Below are positions 35,103-43,977 of a stretch of 55,419 nucleotides of DNA, in pieces. This DNA comes from Nitrosarchaeum sp. (lineage in GTDB: Archaea; Thermoproteota; Nitrososphaeria; Nitrososphaerales; Nitrosopumilaceae): assembly GCA_009697485.1 (NCBI GenBank), contig SICY01000001.1, forward strand, positions 1 to 55,419, given 5' to 3'. The notes beneath the pieces were generated by a model. The model worked only from the letters and a program-made list of their open reading frames with translations, did no database searches and was not told the DNA's origin. Every line of letters starts with the position of its first letter. Position 1 is the stretch's first letter. The position numbers were made by a program, and so were the translations under genes.

Positions 35103-35110
35103 AATTTAAA
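35103..35110 (-). promoter_or_regulatory. TATA box of corA
   Basis: On the minus strand this reads TTTAAATT, centred 29 nt before the TTG start of the transporter. It favours the TTG over the downstream ATG as the true start. Confidence 0.5.
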
Positions 35111-35132
35111 GCGATCGTTATTTTGATAAAAA

Positions 35133-35154
35133 ATTCTAACGATTCATTAGAATC
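35133..35154. repeat. Short inverted repeat between corA and a tiny membrane ORF
   Basis: ATTCTAA (35133-35139) and TTAGAAT (35147-35153) form a 7-bp stem with a 7-nt loop. An alternative stem GATTC/GAATC overlaps it. It could act as a terminator of the tiny gene on its right, since it lies just past that gene's stop. Confidence 0.35.
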
Positions 35155-35180
35155 AATAATTTGACATCTGAAATTTTAGA

Positions 35181-35276
35181 TTATTTCCACGGTAGTAAGT
35201 AATTAACGCCAATCCATGTGAGCCCAATTGTTATTCCCATAGCTACCCACCAAAATTTCATAACTAGAATTTTCAT
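35181..35276 (-). CDS. 31-residue single-helix membrane peptide (tiny ORF)
   Basis: The reading is MKILVMKFWWVAMGITIGLT followed by WIGVNYLLPWK and a stop. It has one hydrophobic helix between lysines, a typical small membrane protein layout. Evidence is only the ORF and its composition; I cannot confirm conservation. It could be a subunit of a membrane complex or a chance frame in AT-rich DNA. Confidence 0.45.
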   Translation of the reverse strand: MKILVMKFWWVAMGITIGLTWIGVNYLLPWK

Positions 35277-35358
35277 TGGTTAATAATAAATCTACAGGCT
35301 AATTTTCATCATATTAAAATCAAAGATTATTACAGGATACCAGATTTTTTATTCTTGT

Positions 35359-35431
35359 GGCCCTCGTAGTACAGTGGCTAGTATAGGGGACTGTGGATCC
35401 CCGGACAGGGTTTCGATTACCCTCGAGGGCC
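35359..35431 (+). tRNA. tRNA-His(GTG) with genome-encoded G-1
   Basis: The acceptor GCCCTCG (35360-35366) pairs with CGAGGGC (35424-35430). The extra G at 35359 pairs with C73 (35431), the special G-1:C73 pair of tRNA-His. The anticodon stem GGGGA/TCCCC holds the loop CTGTGGA with anticodon GTG, and the T-stem AGGGT/ACCCT encloses TTCGATT. CCA is not encoded. Confidence 0.95.
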
Positions 35432-35442
35432 TACGTAATTTT

Positions 35443-35790
35443 TTAAAACATACCGTATTTACTTGATTCCATCTCTTCTTTAATGGCCAATTTGAATCGA
35501 GAAGTTTTACCCTCTAAATTGTTTGTAAGCCATGTGAGAAATTTTTTCTCCATGCCCTTTCCTTTCAATCTGTCAAAATCTGATCCCATTTGATCAACGA
35601 GTTTTTCTACCAATGTTTTGTTAACACTTACAACAAAAAAATGCCATCCAAATGCGAATTCTGAATCTGTCATTACAAAATCCTCTTGACTATGAACCAT
35701 CTCTTCTAAAAGAAAAAGTTGTTGTGTTATTGCCTTACTTGTTTTATCATAATCTACGGCAGATACGTTGATGTTTATTTTGCCTACCAT
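35443..35790 (-). CDS. Protein of unknown function, 115 residues
   Basis: A soluble, mixed alpha/beta-looking protein starting MVGKININVSAVDYDKTSK, with an aromatic core (FAFGWHFFVV) and a Lys-rich C-terminus (KEEMESSKYGMF). No motif I know. It has an ATG start and ends 11 nt from tRNA-His on the other strand; the next gene upstream is the methyltransferase-like gene on the same strand. Confidence 0.65.
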   Translation of the reverse strand: MVGKININVSAVDYDKTSKAITQQLFLLEEMVHSQEDFVMTDSEFAFGWHFFVVSVNKTLVEKLVDQMGSDFDRLKGKGMEKKFLTWLTNNLEGKTSRFKLAIKEEMESSKYGMF

Positions 35791-35830
35791 GATTGTATCT
35801 GGTCAACACAAAATAAAAGGATTACATCAA

Positions 35831-36589
35831 TTATTTTAAAAGATGTTCAAAATCAATACCGAAGTGTGTTTTCATGATGTCTATATATGTCTGAATAGAT
35901 TCAGGGATTTTTTCTCCACAAGAGATTCCTAAATTCCTTGCATTAATCCAAATTACTAAAGTCTGAATGATTGTTAAAAATCTGTCATTTCCAATTTCAG
36001 GAGTGCTGATTGCTTTTGTGTATCTCTCTGCAAATTCCCATGCAGTTACAAAATTCACGCATTTTACCCCAAAAATTTCTAACAATTGTTCTTGCAAACT
36101 ATTTGCTTTCTTGAAAGGAATTTGGTTAATTATATAGGGAAATTCTACTTTTTCAGGAAGGCAATCTGGTAAGGGTCCCCAAATTGTGATTATTTTTGTA
36201 CCATGTTTTAGATTCTTGAATTTATTCATCATGTGCTTGATAATTTCTTCATTAGTAAACCAAAACAAAATTACAGTGGCATCAGAAATATTTGCATTCT
36301 GTATATCTTCCCAAATTAATTCTCCTGAAAGACTATCTTGATTTAAACTGTCTTTTGCTTGTTTGATTTTATCTGGATTATTATCTATACCTACAGCCTT
36401 TTTTACATTGTATTCTTTCAAGGATAACATGATTCCTCTTCCATTCCCACATCCAAGATGATAAAAAATATCATTTTTTCCTAAATTTACAAAATTAAAA
36501 ATTTCTCTAAACGACCTATCTGATAATTGGACATCTTCTCCACTAACTATGTTTTCTGGTAGTGATTTTAGATATTCTTCTATTTTCAA
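35831..36589 (-). CDS. SAM-dependent methyltransferase-like protein
   Basis: 252 residues. DIFYHLGCGNGRGIML is motif I of class I methyltransferases, with GIDNNPDKIKQAK as the acidic second strand and WEDIQNANISDATVILFWF as the later motif. The layout resembles DOT1-like/histone-lysine methyltransferase-fold proteins of archaea, with a long C-terminal helical part instead of the usual substrate domain. Substrate unknown. The start is TTG; a 25-nt gap separates it from the UPF0147 gene upstream. Confidence 0.75.
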   Translation of the reverse strand: MKIEEYLKSLPENIVSGEDVQLSDRSFREIFNFVNLGKNDIFYHLGCGNGRGIMLSLKEYNVKKAVGIDNNPDKIKQAKDSLNQDSLSGELIWEDIQNANISDATVILFWFTNEEIIKHMMNKFKNLKHGTKIITIWGPLPDCLPEKVEFPYIINQIPFKKANSLQEQLLEIFGVKCVNFVTAWEFAERYTKAISTPEIGNDRFLTIIQTLVIWINARNLGISCGEKIPESIQTYIDIMKTHFGIDFEHLLK

Positions 36590-36614
36590 TATTAGGATTA
36601 AAACAATATGGGAT

Positions 36615-36884
36615 TTATTCTCTTATGCTTTCAAGCTTTGAGACTGCTTGCCATAATTGTGTTCTTACATATGAAGGCATATTGGGATCTTGTGTTACAT
36701 CATCTAACAAGCTAATTGTATTGTTAGCTCTGACTGATAGCGAATATTCCTCATTATTCAAATCTACTATCAAATCAGTAATAGATTTTTTAATTGTCTT
36801 GGGTGTTGAATAGTTTGTAGCAATTTGGTTTAGTGTTTCTATTGCTTCTTTCATCGCTTCTTTGTTTTGTTTATCACCACTCAT
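36615..36884 (-). CDS. UPF0147 family protein
   Basis: 89 residues, all helical. The stretch DVTQDPNMPSYVRTQLWQAV is the conserved middle of UPF0147 (DPxxPxxxRxxxWxxxS), a family widespread in archaea with no settled function. It lies between a Rieske protein and a methyltransferase on the same strand. Confidence 0.85.
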   Translation of the reverse strand: MSGDKQNKEAMKEAIETLNQIATNYSTPKTIKKSITDLIVDLNNEEYSLSVRANNTISLLDDVTQDPNMPSYVRTQLWQAVSKLESIRE

Positions 36885-36920
36885 TTTTTACACCATTTCT
36901 TGAAAATTTGAAGTATATAG

Positions 36921-37229
36921 TTACATCTCTACAAATACGTTGTCTGATTCTATAGAAACATTGTATGATGCTAAATCTCTGATTTTAGCAGGAAATTTAA
37001 CTAATTTACCGGTTTTACAATCAAATTCAGCTTTATGCCATCCGCATATCACTTTACAGCCATCTAATTTTCCTTCTGAAAGACTTGCACCTGAATGAGT
37101 ACAAGAATCATCCATGGCACAATAATCACCATCAATATTTGCAACCATTATCTCTTTACCATCTACAGAAACTTTGATCATTTTTCCAGGAGTAATATCT
37201 GTGGTTTTTCCAGCTATTATTTTACCCAT
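36921..37229 (-). CDS. Rieske [2Fe-2S] ferredoxin-like protein
   Basis: 102 residues. The cluster ligands are CTH (about residues 37-39) and CGWH (about 57-60), the two C-x-H/C-x2-H boxes of the soluble Rieske family. There is no membrane anchor, so it is a small soluble electron carrier, for instance for an oxygenase. The GNAT gene is divergent with a 39-nt gap. Confidence 0.92.
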   Translation of the reverse strand: MGKIIAGKTTDITPGKMIKVSVDGKEIMVANIDGDYCAMDDSCTHSGASLSEGKLDGCKVICGWHKAEFDCKTGKLVKFPAKIRDLASYNVSIESDNVFVEM

Positions 37230-37268
37230 TATGGTTTTTAGTCTATCATTCTTAATATTTTTTCGTAT

Positions 37269-38054
37269 ATGGAGACAATAGTGATTAGAGATGCAATAAA
37301 CTCAGATAAATTTTCTGTATTGAATTTTTGTAAAGATACTTTTTCATGGGGTGATTATATTCAAGATGTTTGGGATTATTGGTTATCTGAAGGTAATTTA
37401 CTCCTTATTGAAAAACAATATCCTGTTGGTGCATGTCATGCATTTTTCTCTAAAAATCAAGTATGGATTGAAGGAATCAGAATTAACTCAAATTTTCGTA
37501 GACAAGGTTTTGCTTCAAAATTAGTTATGCATATAGAATTACTTGCTAAAGAAAAACAGATGCTATCTTCATTCATGCTTATTGATACTGAAAATTTACC
37601 CTCTATTTCAATGGCAAAAAGTCTCAATTATGAGATATTTCAAACTTGGAATTTTTATTCTCTTTCTCCTCAGATTAATAATAGTCATAAAATACAGTTT
37701 GGTAATGTTTTAAATTCTACGACAACTCATTATGTAAAATCGTGGAGATGGTTAGTTTTAGATGAAGAAACTTTACTTTCGTTATCAGAACAAAATAAAA
37801 TAATTTTTTCAGACAAGTTTGGTGATATCTCAACTGCAATTATGACTGATTCAGAACATTTTGATAAAACTCTGATTGTAACCTTATTTTCAGGTTCTCA
37901 AAATAACACTTTAGATCTTGTTTCATACATACAAAATTATGGTGCAGAAAAAAACTATCAAAAAATACAAATCTTGACTAAAGAGAAATTACCTTTTTTA
38001 CATACTCTAGAACATAAAATCACATTTAACCTAATGCAAAAATTTTTGCACTAA
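37269..38054 (+). CDS. GNAT family acetyltransferase
   Basis: 261 residues. The GNAT domain is in the N-terminal half: EGIRINSNFRRQGFASKLV has the acetyl-CoA-binding R-R-x-G-x-A/G pattern. The C-terminal half is less familiar and may form a second substrate-recognition domain. It overlaps the convergent FAH-family gene by 4 nt. Substrate unknown. Confidence 0.8.
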   Translation: METIVIRDAINSDKFSVLNFCKDTFSWGDYIQDVWDYWLSEGNLLLIEKQYPVGACHAFFSKNQVWIEGIRINSNFRRQGFASKLVMHIELLAKEKQMLSSFMLIDTENLPSISMAKSLNYEIFQTWNFYSLSPQINNSHKIQFGNVLNSTTTHYVKSWRWLVLDEETLLSLSEQNKIIFSDKFGDISTAIMTDSEHFDKTLIVTLFSGSQNNTLDLVSYIQNYGAEKNYQKIQILTKEKLPFLHTLEHKITFNLMQKFLH

Positions 38055-38935
38055 TTATTACTCACAAATCTAATTGTATTTTTTAAAATTCCTAATTTTT
38101 CAATTTCCATTTCTATTTTATCCCCATTTTTAAGAAATACTGCGTTTGGTTTGTTTAGCATGACTCCGGCAGGGGTTCCTGTCGAAATGATGTCTCCTTT
38201 TTCAAGAGTCATTACTTTGCTTAATTTGGATACTATTTCTGGTATTTTTATGCACATGTTATTTGTCGATGAATTTTGTCGTATCTCTCCATTGATTTTA
38301 GTTGTCAGTTTTAAGTTCTGTGGGTCTTTGATCTCATCTGATGTTGTTATCCATGGTCCAGATGGTGCAAATGTATCGAAACTTTTTCCTCTGGTGAACT
38401 GTTTATCTTTGAATTGGATGTCTCTTGCTGAAACATCATTTAGAATCATATATCCGAATATTGCCTCTTTTGCTTGCTCTTCGTTGATATTTTTGCAATT
38501 TTTACCTATTATCAAGGCTAATTCTACTTCGTAGTCCAACTGAGTGACAAAATCAGGACAAACTATGTCTGATTCTGTACCTGTTAGAGTAGTTCTTGGC
38601 TTTAGAACTATAGCTGGCTCCTCCGGTGGTAACAGATTTTGTTCTTTCGCATGATCTACATAATTATAAGCTAAACAGATGATCTTATTCGGATTTGGAA
38701 TTGGGCTTGATAATTTAAATTTTGAAATATTTTCTTTATATGGCAAAGCATCCAACTGTTCTTTGATTTCATCATACCATCCATCAAAAAGAAAATCTTT
38801 GATGCTTTGTGGAATTGGAACTCCTGTCTGATAAGTTATTTCATCTTTTGTTGCAACTTTATCTCCTTTTACAAAACCATATGTCTCACTATTTTCATGG
38901 AATAGTCGCGCTATCTTCATAATTTTCTCACTCAC
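38051..38935 (-). CDS. Fumarylacetoacetate hydrolase family protein
   Basis: 294 residues. LDYEVELALIIGK and DVSARDIQFKDKQFTRGKSF supply the metal ligands and the family core; GDIISTGTPAGV is the C-terminal signature. Members hydrolyse or decarboxylate 2-oxo acids, such as acylpyruvates or oxaloacetate, with Mg2+. The GTG start overlaps the GluRS stop as GTGA, so it is the last gene of the long leftward operon. A housekeeping or repair activity on metabolite by-products is plausible. Confidence 0.88.
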   Translation of the reverse strand: MSEKIMKIARLFHENSETYGFVKGDKVATKDEITYQTGVPIPQSIKDFLFDGWYDEIKEQLDALPYKENISKFKLSSPIPNPNKIICLAYNYVDHAKEQNLLPPEEPAIVLKPRTTLTGTESDIVCPDFVTQLDYEVELALIIGKNCKNINEEQAKEAIFGYMILNDVSARDIQFKDKQFTRGKSFDTFAPSGPWITTSDEIKDPQNLKLTTKINGEIRQNSSTNNMCIKIPEIVSKLSKVMTLEKGDIISTGTPAGVMLNKPNAVFLKNGDKIEMEIEKLGILKNTIRFVSNN

Positions 38936-40641
38936 TTGTGTGTAAAAATTGCTTGATTCTGTGAATCTTTTCTACAATACCCAAATCTGACAAATTGAAT
39001 TTCCTCTCCATCTTTTAATTGTAAGTAATGTGGTTCTGTATAAACCTCCAATTCTTCTAAGCTATTTTCGTTAAACTTATCATCAATAAATAATTGTTTT
39101 GGAATGAGAATTTTGATTATATGGGCATTTTTTTGTGATACCCATTGAATTTTTTGTATGTCTGTAATGTTTCCATCTTTTATGAATTCGCCCTCTAATT
39201 CTCCATTGATCTTTGATATTACAATATTTCCCAATCCTAATAATCTGATCTGAGTGCCTTCTTTGATGTTTTCTGCATCTTCTCCTGAAATATAGAAATT
39301 TTCATCTAAATTGATTTTTCTTTTCCCCATATCTCTTATTGGATGATTTGGAATTTCTACAAATGAAAATGGTAATTTTTTAATTGTGAGTTTTTTTGGT
39401 TTGTTCACCATAAATAATCTAATACTGTCTGCATCCACAAATTTTCTATTGAATGATTCAAGTGCATCAAATGGTGCTAGAGTATTCGCTTTAGTTAATC
39501 CTAAAGATAAAATAAATTTTTTTATTGCTTCTGGTTTAATCCCTCTTCTTCTGAGTGATTCTAAAGTAGGTAATCTTGGATCATCATACCATGATACCTT
39601 TCCTTCTTCTATCAATGGTTTGAGGATTCTTTTAGAAATGGGCATTCCCTTGAATTCGAGCCTAGAAAAGAAATCCTGATATGGTTTTCGCATATTTAAT
39701 GCATCTAAAATAGCATCAATTAGCTCTTTTCTTAATTCAAATTCCTTAGAACGAAATGCATGAGTAACCCCATCATTACTATCTTCAATTGCTACGGCAA
39801 AATCATAACTTGGCCAAACGCGATATTTGTTTCCCAATGTGTAATGTTTTTCATCAATTATTCTAAATAATACTGGATCTCGCATTACTGCATTATCTGC
39901 TTTCATATCTCCGCGAAATCTCACGATTGCATCTCCAGGTTTAAACTTGTCAAACATTTTTTCCCAACCTTGAATATTTTGTTTAATGTCTCCTCTGCTA
40001 CATTTGCATGCTTTTCTTTCCTTTCTATTGTTGCTTATGTCCTCTCTCTTACAAGTACAGATGTAAGCTTTTCCAGAATTGATCAACTCAATTCCTTTTT
40101 TATAAAATAACTCCATATCATCTGAAGTATTTTTTATGATATCAAATTTGATTCCTAGCCAATCTAATCCCACTTTAATTGCAGCATGGTATTCCATTCT
40201 TTCAGCTTCTGGATTTGTATCATCCATTCTCAAAATAAATTTACCACCATACATCTTTGCATATTCTGCATTAATGATAGCTGCTTTAGCATGTCCTATG
40301 TGTGGATATCCATTAGGTTCTGGTGGAAATCTCGTTATGACTTTTCCTTGTTCTGCATTTTTTAATGGAGGTAATCCTTCTCTTTCCTCAATTTTTTCTT
40401 TTGGAATTAAAATTTCCGGAAAGTTTTCTTCTATTTCCTTTCTTTGTTCCTCAAATGATATTTGATTAACTGCAGAAACAATCTCTGCAATATTTCCAAC
40501 AATTTCCTTTACCTTAGATCTGAATTCTGGTTTTGTTCCAAGAATCTTTGCTAATACAATTTTATCCTGAGTTTTCCCCTCATGCTCAAATGCATTTTGC
40601 AGTGCTATTTTTCGAATTTCTTTTTTTATCTCTTCATCCAA
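38932..40641 (-). CDS. gltX: Glutamyl-tRNA synthetase (archaeal, class I)
   Basis: 569 residues. The HIGH motif is PHIGHAKAA after RFPPEPNGY, the KMSKS equivalent is PISKRILKP, and the C-terminal part is a beta-barrel anticodon domain like GlnRS. The archaeal type usually also charges tRNA-Gln, with a later amidation step. A Cys-rich insertion (CTCKRE, ACKCSRG) may bind zinc. The start is TTG, one base after the GGPP synthase stop. Confidence 0.95.
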   Translation of the reverse strand: MDEEIKKEIRKIALQNAFEHEGKTQDKIVLAKILGTKPEFRSKVKEIVGNIAEIVSAVNQISFEEQRKEIEENFPEILIPKEKIEEREGLPPLKNAEQGKVITRFPPEPNGYPHIGHAKAAIINAEYAKMYGGKFILRMDDTNPEAERMEYHAAIKVGLDWLGIKFDIIKNTSDDMELFYKKGIELINSGKAYICTCKREDISNNRKERKACKCSRGDIKQNIQGWEKMFDKFKPGDAIVRFRGDMKADNAVMRDPVLFRIIDEKHYTLGNKYRVWPSYDFAVAIEDSNDGVTHAFRSKEFELRKELIDAILDALNMRKPYQDFFSRLEFKGMPISKRILKPLIEEGKVSWYDDPRLPTLESLRRRGIKPEAIKKFILSLGLTKANTLAPFDALESFNRKFVDADSIRLFMVNKPKKLTIKKLPFSFVEIPNHPIRDMGKRKINLDENFYISGEDAENIKEGTQIRLLGLGNIVISKINGELEGEFIKDGNITDIQKIQWVSQKNAHIIKILIPKQLFIDDKFNENSLEELEVYTEPHYLQLKDGEEIQFVRFGYCRKDSQNQAIFTHK

Positions 40642-40642
40642 A

Positions 40643-41623
40643 TTATAGACTCCTTTTTACTACGAAATCTAAGAGATCTATTAATTCTGTTTTAGCAGAG
40701 CCTGAATATTTTGAAAGTGATTTTTTTGCCATTTCTGCATACTCTAGAGCCTGTGTCCTCACGTTCTCCTCTATTCCAAGCGAGCGAATTACATCTACTG
40801 CATTTTTGAGGTCATTTTTAGTTGCTTTTGGATTGCCAAATGCCTTGAGAATTACTTTTTTATCTTTTCCCTTGGCTGATTCTATTGCCATGAGAATTGG
40901 AAGTGATTTCTTTCCTTCTCTTAGATCATTTCCAACAGGTTTTTTTGTAATTTTTGGATCTCCCATAACTCCAATAAGATCATCTGTAATTTGGAACGCA
41001 ATTCCCAAATTTCTTCCAAAATTTGATAAATTTGAAATGTCTTTTTGATTACCTGTTGCACAAATTGCTCCCATTGAGCATGACACATCAAATAACGCAG
41101 CAGTTTTTTTTCCGATCATTGCAATGTATTCTTTTTGTGATGGAATTCTTTTCTCCTCTGCCATTTTTACATCTAATAATTGTCCTTCACATACATCCAC
41201 ACATGCTTTTGCTAATCTGGAAACCAATTGGACTGTTGCATCCTTAGATAATTTTGAATCTGAAATTATCTGATATGCCTTTGAAAATAACACATCTCCA
41301 GCTAGTATTGCAATCGGCATCCCAAATTTTTTATGAACAGTAGGTACACCATGACGCATCTCATCATTATCCATAATGTCATCATGAACCAAAGTGAAAT
41401 TGTGTATCATTTCTACTGCACTAGCAGCTGGCATTGCAATTATTGTATTTCCTCCCAAAATTTGACAACTCTTGATCACCATATGTGGTCTGAGTCTTTT
41501 TCCACCATGAATAATCAAATGTGCTGCTGCATCATAAAGCATTTTGGGGTTTCCTTTTAGTTTGGAATTTAGATATTTATTGACAATTCTTGCATTTTTT
41601 TCAATTGTTTTTGTTTTTTTCAT
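40643..41623 (-). CDS. Geranylgeranyl diphosphate synthase
   Basis: About 326 residues from the ATG that overlaps the idi stop (ATGA). NFTLVHDDIMDN carries the first Asp-rich motif with Phe five residues before it, the residue that limits products to C20 in archaeal GGPP synthases. The second motif is DDLIGV, as usual in that group, and GGKRLRP binds IPP. It makes the C20 chain for archaeal ether lipids, in the same operon as the precursor enzymes. Confidence 0.93.
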   Translation of the reverse strand: MKKTKTIEKNARIVNKYLNSKLKGNPKMLYDAAAHLIIHGGKRLRPHMVIKSCQILGGNTIIAMPAASAVEMIHNFTLVHDDIMDNDEMRHGVPTVHKKFGMPIAILAGDVLFSKAYQIISDSKLSKDATVQLVSRLAKACVDVCEGQLLDVKMAEEKRIPSQKEYIAMIGKKTAALFDVSCSMGAICATGNQKDISNLSNFGRNLGIAFQITDDLIGVMGDPKITKKPVGNDLREGKKSLPILMAIESAKGKDKKVILKAFGNPKATKNDLKNAVDVIRSLGIEENVRTQALEYAEMAKKSLSKYSGSAKTELIDLLDFVVKRSL

Positions 41624-42261
41624 TTTACTAATCTCCATTTATTATCTGGAAGATGAACTCTAATTGCTTTTTGCAATTCTTTTTGCAATTCTGAACTAAT
41701 CCATAATGATAAAATATCTCCATATTTTTCTAACATTAATTTTTCTGATTTATCTAATAATTCTAATGCAATTAGCATCCAAGGGCAATATATTTTTGGG
41801 TTGTTTTTTAATTCAGAAAGCAATTCATTAGATGAAATCCATTTGATTTTATCTATTTCATCTTCAACTACATTAAATTGAATTGAATCATTTACTATTC
41901 CAACAAGTGTGCCACAAATTTCGTTTTCTGAGCCTATGTCTTTGTATGGAACATGATACTCAAATTTGAACAAATAATCTAACTTACATGCGATGCCTAA
42001 TTCTTCTGGCATTCTTCTTTCTGCTGATGAGACATATGTTTCAGGCTTTCTTGGGTGGCTAGCTACGGTTCCATCCCAATCTCCTGGCCACAGCATTTTT
42101 TCTTTAGCTCTTCTGGTTAGAACCAATCTTCCACTTTTATCAAATAGTAACGCTGTAAATGCTCTATGTAGTTTGCCATTTGGTAAGTGACACTTTACTT
42201 TTTCTTCTGTTCCAATCGGATTGTCGTCTTTATCAACTAAAACAAGATATTCTTCACCCAT
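41620..42261 (-). CDS. idi: Isopentenyl-diphosphate delta-isomerase type I (Nudix), catalytic Cys replaced
   Basis: About 213 residues from ATG 42261. The fold and metal ligands of IDI-1 are visible: CHLPNGKLHRAF (two His), SHP (third His), ENEIC (two Glu) and CPWML (Trp over the substrate). The segment WDGTVASHP aligns with the E. coli WTNSVCGHP, so the cysteine known as Cys67 is Ala. All other ligands remain. The operon context (mevalonate kinase, IPK, GGPP synthase) makes an IPP/DMAPP role very likely. It overlaps the genes on both sides. Confidence 0.88.
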   Translation of the reverse strand: MGEEYLVLVDKDDNPIGTEEKVKCHLPNGKLHRAFTALLFDKSGRLVLTRRAKEKMLWPGDWDGTVASHPRKPETYVSSAERRMPEELGIACKLDYLFKFEYHVPYKDIGSENEICGTLVGIVNDSIQFNVVEDEIDKIKWISSNELLSELKNNPKIYCPWMLIALELLDKSEKLMLEKYGDILSLWISSELQKELQKAIRVHLPDNKWRLVK

Positions 42262-43006
42262 TTCTTTTTCCTCTAAACATCGTTCCTTCAAATTTCCTAT
42301 TTTTAATCGCTTTCACAATTCTTTCAGGTTTGTTACCATTTACAAAAAATACATCCATTCCCATCTTTGAAATATTTGTTGCTTCTTCAACTTTCCTTGT
42401 CATGCCTCCTGTAACATCCATATTATTTTTTGAAATAATTGGATTTTCTCCTTTTAACTCACGAATTAATTTTTTCGATTTTAGATCAGAGTATAAACCG
42501 TCTTCATTTAGCACAAAAATACACAATCTTGGTTTTAGAATTTTTGAAAGATGTGTCATAATTTTATCACCTGATAAAATATATGTTTTTTTGTGACCAT
42601 ACCAAAGCGCATCTCCAAAAGTAATCGGAATTAGTCCTGCCTTTGCAATTTTCTCAATTTCTTTTATTTTGTTTGTAATGGGTTTATTACCTGACATAAA
42701 ATCTGTGGGTGGAAGACAATATGGATTTAATTTATTTTTTAAAAATGCGTCTAAAATAATTTTATTTAATTCAATCATTGAATTTTTAACAACAGATATC
42801 CCATGTGTATTATATTTTGTTGGTTTTGTATGCATATCATATTTTACAGACCAATAATGCCCAAAAGAACCTCCACCATGAACAATTATGATCGGCTCAT
42901 TTATTTTCTTTAAATGTTTAACAATATTTTCAATTGTTTTTCTCCTTGGGGATAATGGCTTTTCCTTATTGGTGATAATTGAACCGCCTAATTTTATTAG
43001 AATCAT
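42254..43006 (-). CDS. Isopentenyl phosphate kinase
   Basis: 250 residues of the amino acid kinase fold. The start MILIKLGGSIITNK and VHGGGSFGHYWSVKY, with the substrate His in GHYW, are the IPK signature. It phosphorylates isopentenyl phosphate to IPP, the last step of the archaeal modified mevalonate route. It lies in the operon between mevalonate kinase and idi. Confidence 0.94.
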   Translation of the reverse strand: MILIKLGGSIITNKEKPLSPRRKTIENIVKHLKKINEPIIIVHGGGSFGHYWSVKYDMHTKPTKYNTHGISVVKNSMIELNKIILDAFLKNKLNPYCLPPTDFMSGNKPITNKIKEIEKIAKAGLIPITFGDALWYGHKKTYILSGDKIMTHLSKILKPRLCIFVLNEDGLYSDLKSKKLIRELKGENPIISKNNMDVTGGMTRKVEEATNISKMGMDVFFVNGNKPERIVKAIKNRKFEGTMFRGKRNG

Positions 43007-43029
43007 GCTGTCACCAAATATTCATTCCA

Positions 43030-43977
43030 TTAAAAAGTATCCAATCCTTTGAAGTCAATTTTTGCAGAAAAACACTCATAGTTTTTCTTTTTAAATTGTT
43101 CAACCACATTTTCTAAATTTGATTCATCAGTTAATGCAATAATACATCCACCTCCACCTGCACCTGTTATTTTTGCTCCAAGTGATGATTCTTGGGTCAA
43201 TTCAATCATTGAACGTAATTTTTCATTAGATATGCCTATTGTCTCCAAGTATTCTTGATTTTTTAACATATTTTTACCCAGGCCTGATAAATCATTATTT
43301 TTCAAAAGAACTAGGACATTATTGATCAGCTCCGACTCTTCTTTACATAGGTTGGAAAATTTTTCCTCATTTTTCTCTTTGAATTGCTTTACGTTTGCAG
43401 CTATTACTTCTGTAGAATGTTCTATTTTTGAGTTTGCAATTACCAAATGAAAATTAGATTCTGAATTTATTTTTGAGAATCCATTTTTTTTATCATATTC
43501 CATAATGCCTCCAAAAGTACACACGGTACAGTCTGCACCAGACGTATTTTGAAAAATAGTTCTTTCAGCCTCAATTGCCAACTCTAGGATCTCTTTTTTT
43601 GATGTTTCAGAAAATAATCTTGAGATAGCTGCTGCACCTGCAACACAACAAGCAGAAGAAGAACCTAAACCCACTCCCAAAGGAATCTCTGATTGAACTA
43701 GTATTTCGATTCCTGTGTTTTGATTATATTTTTCTATCATTTTATTTGCTAAGAAATAAAATGGTTTTAGTGGAGATTTAATTTCGGTAATTGGTTTATT
43801 TGGTGGCATGTTCAAATCTCCTATGTTTGATTTAATTGAAATTGTATTTTCATGTATTTTGCTGGCACTTACTGTAACCCGTTTGTTTATTGCACATAGT
43901 ATTGCTTTTACTCCATAAACTACAAAATGCTCCCCAAAAAGAATTACCTTTCCAGGTGCAGAAGCGTTAGATTTCAA
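43030..43977 (-). CDS. mvk: Mevalonate kinase (GHMP family)
   Basis: 315 residues from TTG 43977, which overlaps the Memo stop as TTGA. Any longer frame would lie inside the Memo gene. The start then reads SNASAPGKVILFGEHFVVYG, typical for the family. The GHMP ATP loop is PLGVGLGSSSACCVA, and the C-terminal motif is KITGAGGGGCIIAL. It makes mevalonate-5-phosphate. The tight overlap places it firmly in the lipid operon. Confidence 0.94.
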   Translation of the reverse strand: MKSNASAPGKVILFGEHFVVYGVKAILCAINKRVTVSASKIHENTISIKSNIGDLNMPPNKPITEIKSPLKPFYFLANKMIEKYNQNTGIEILVQSEIPLGVGLGSSSACCVAGAAAISRLFSETSKKEILELAIEAERTIFQNTSGADCTVCTFGGIMEYDKKNGFSKINSESNFHLVIANSKIEHSTEVIAANVKQFKEKNEEKFSNLCKEESELINNVLVLLKNNDLSGLGKNMLKNQEYLETIGISNEKLRSMIELTQESSLGAKITGAGGGGCIIALTDESNLENVVEQFKKKNYECFSAKIDFKGLDTF

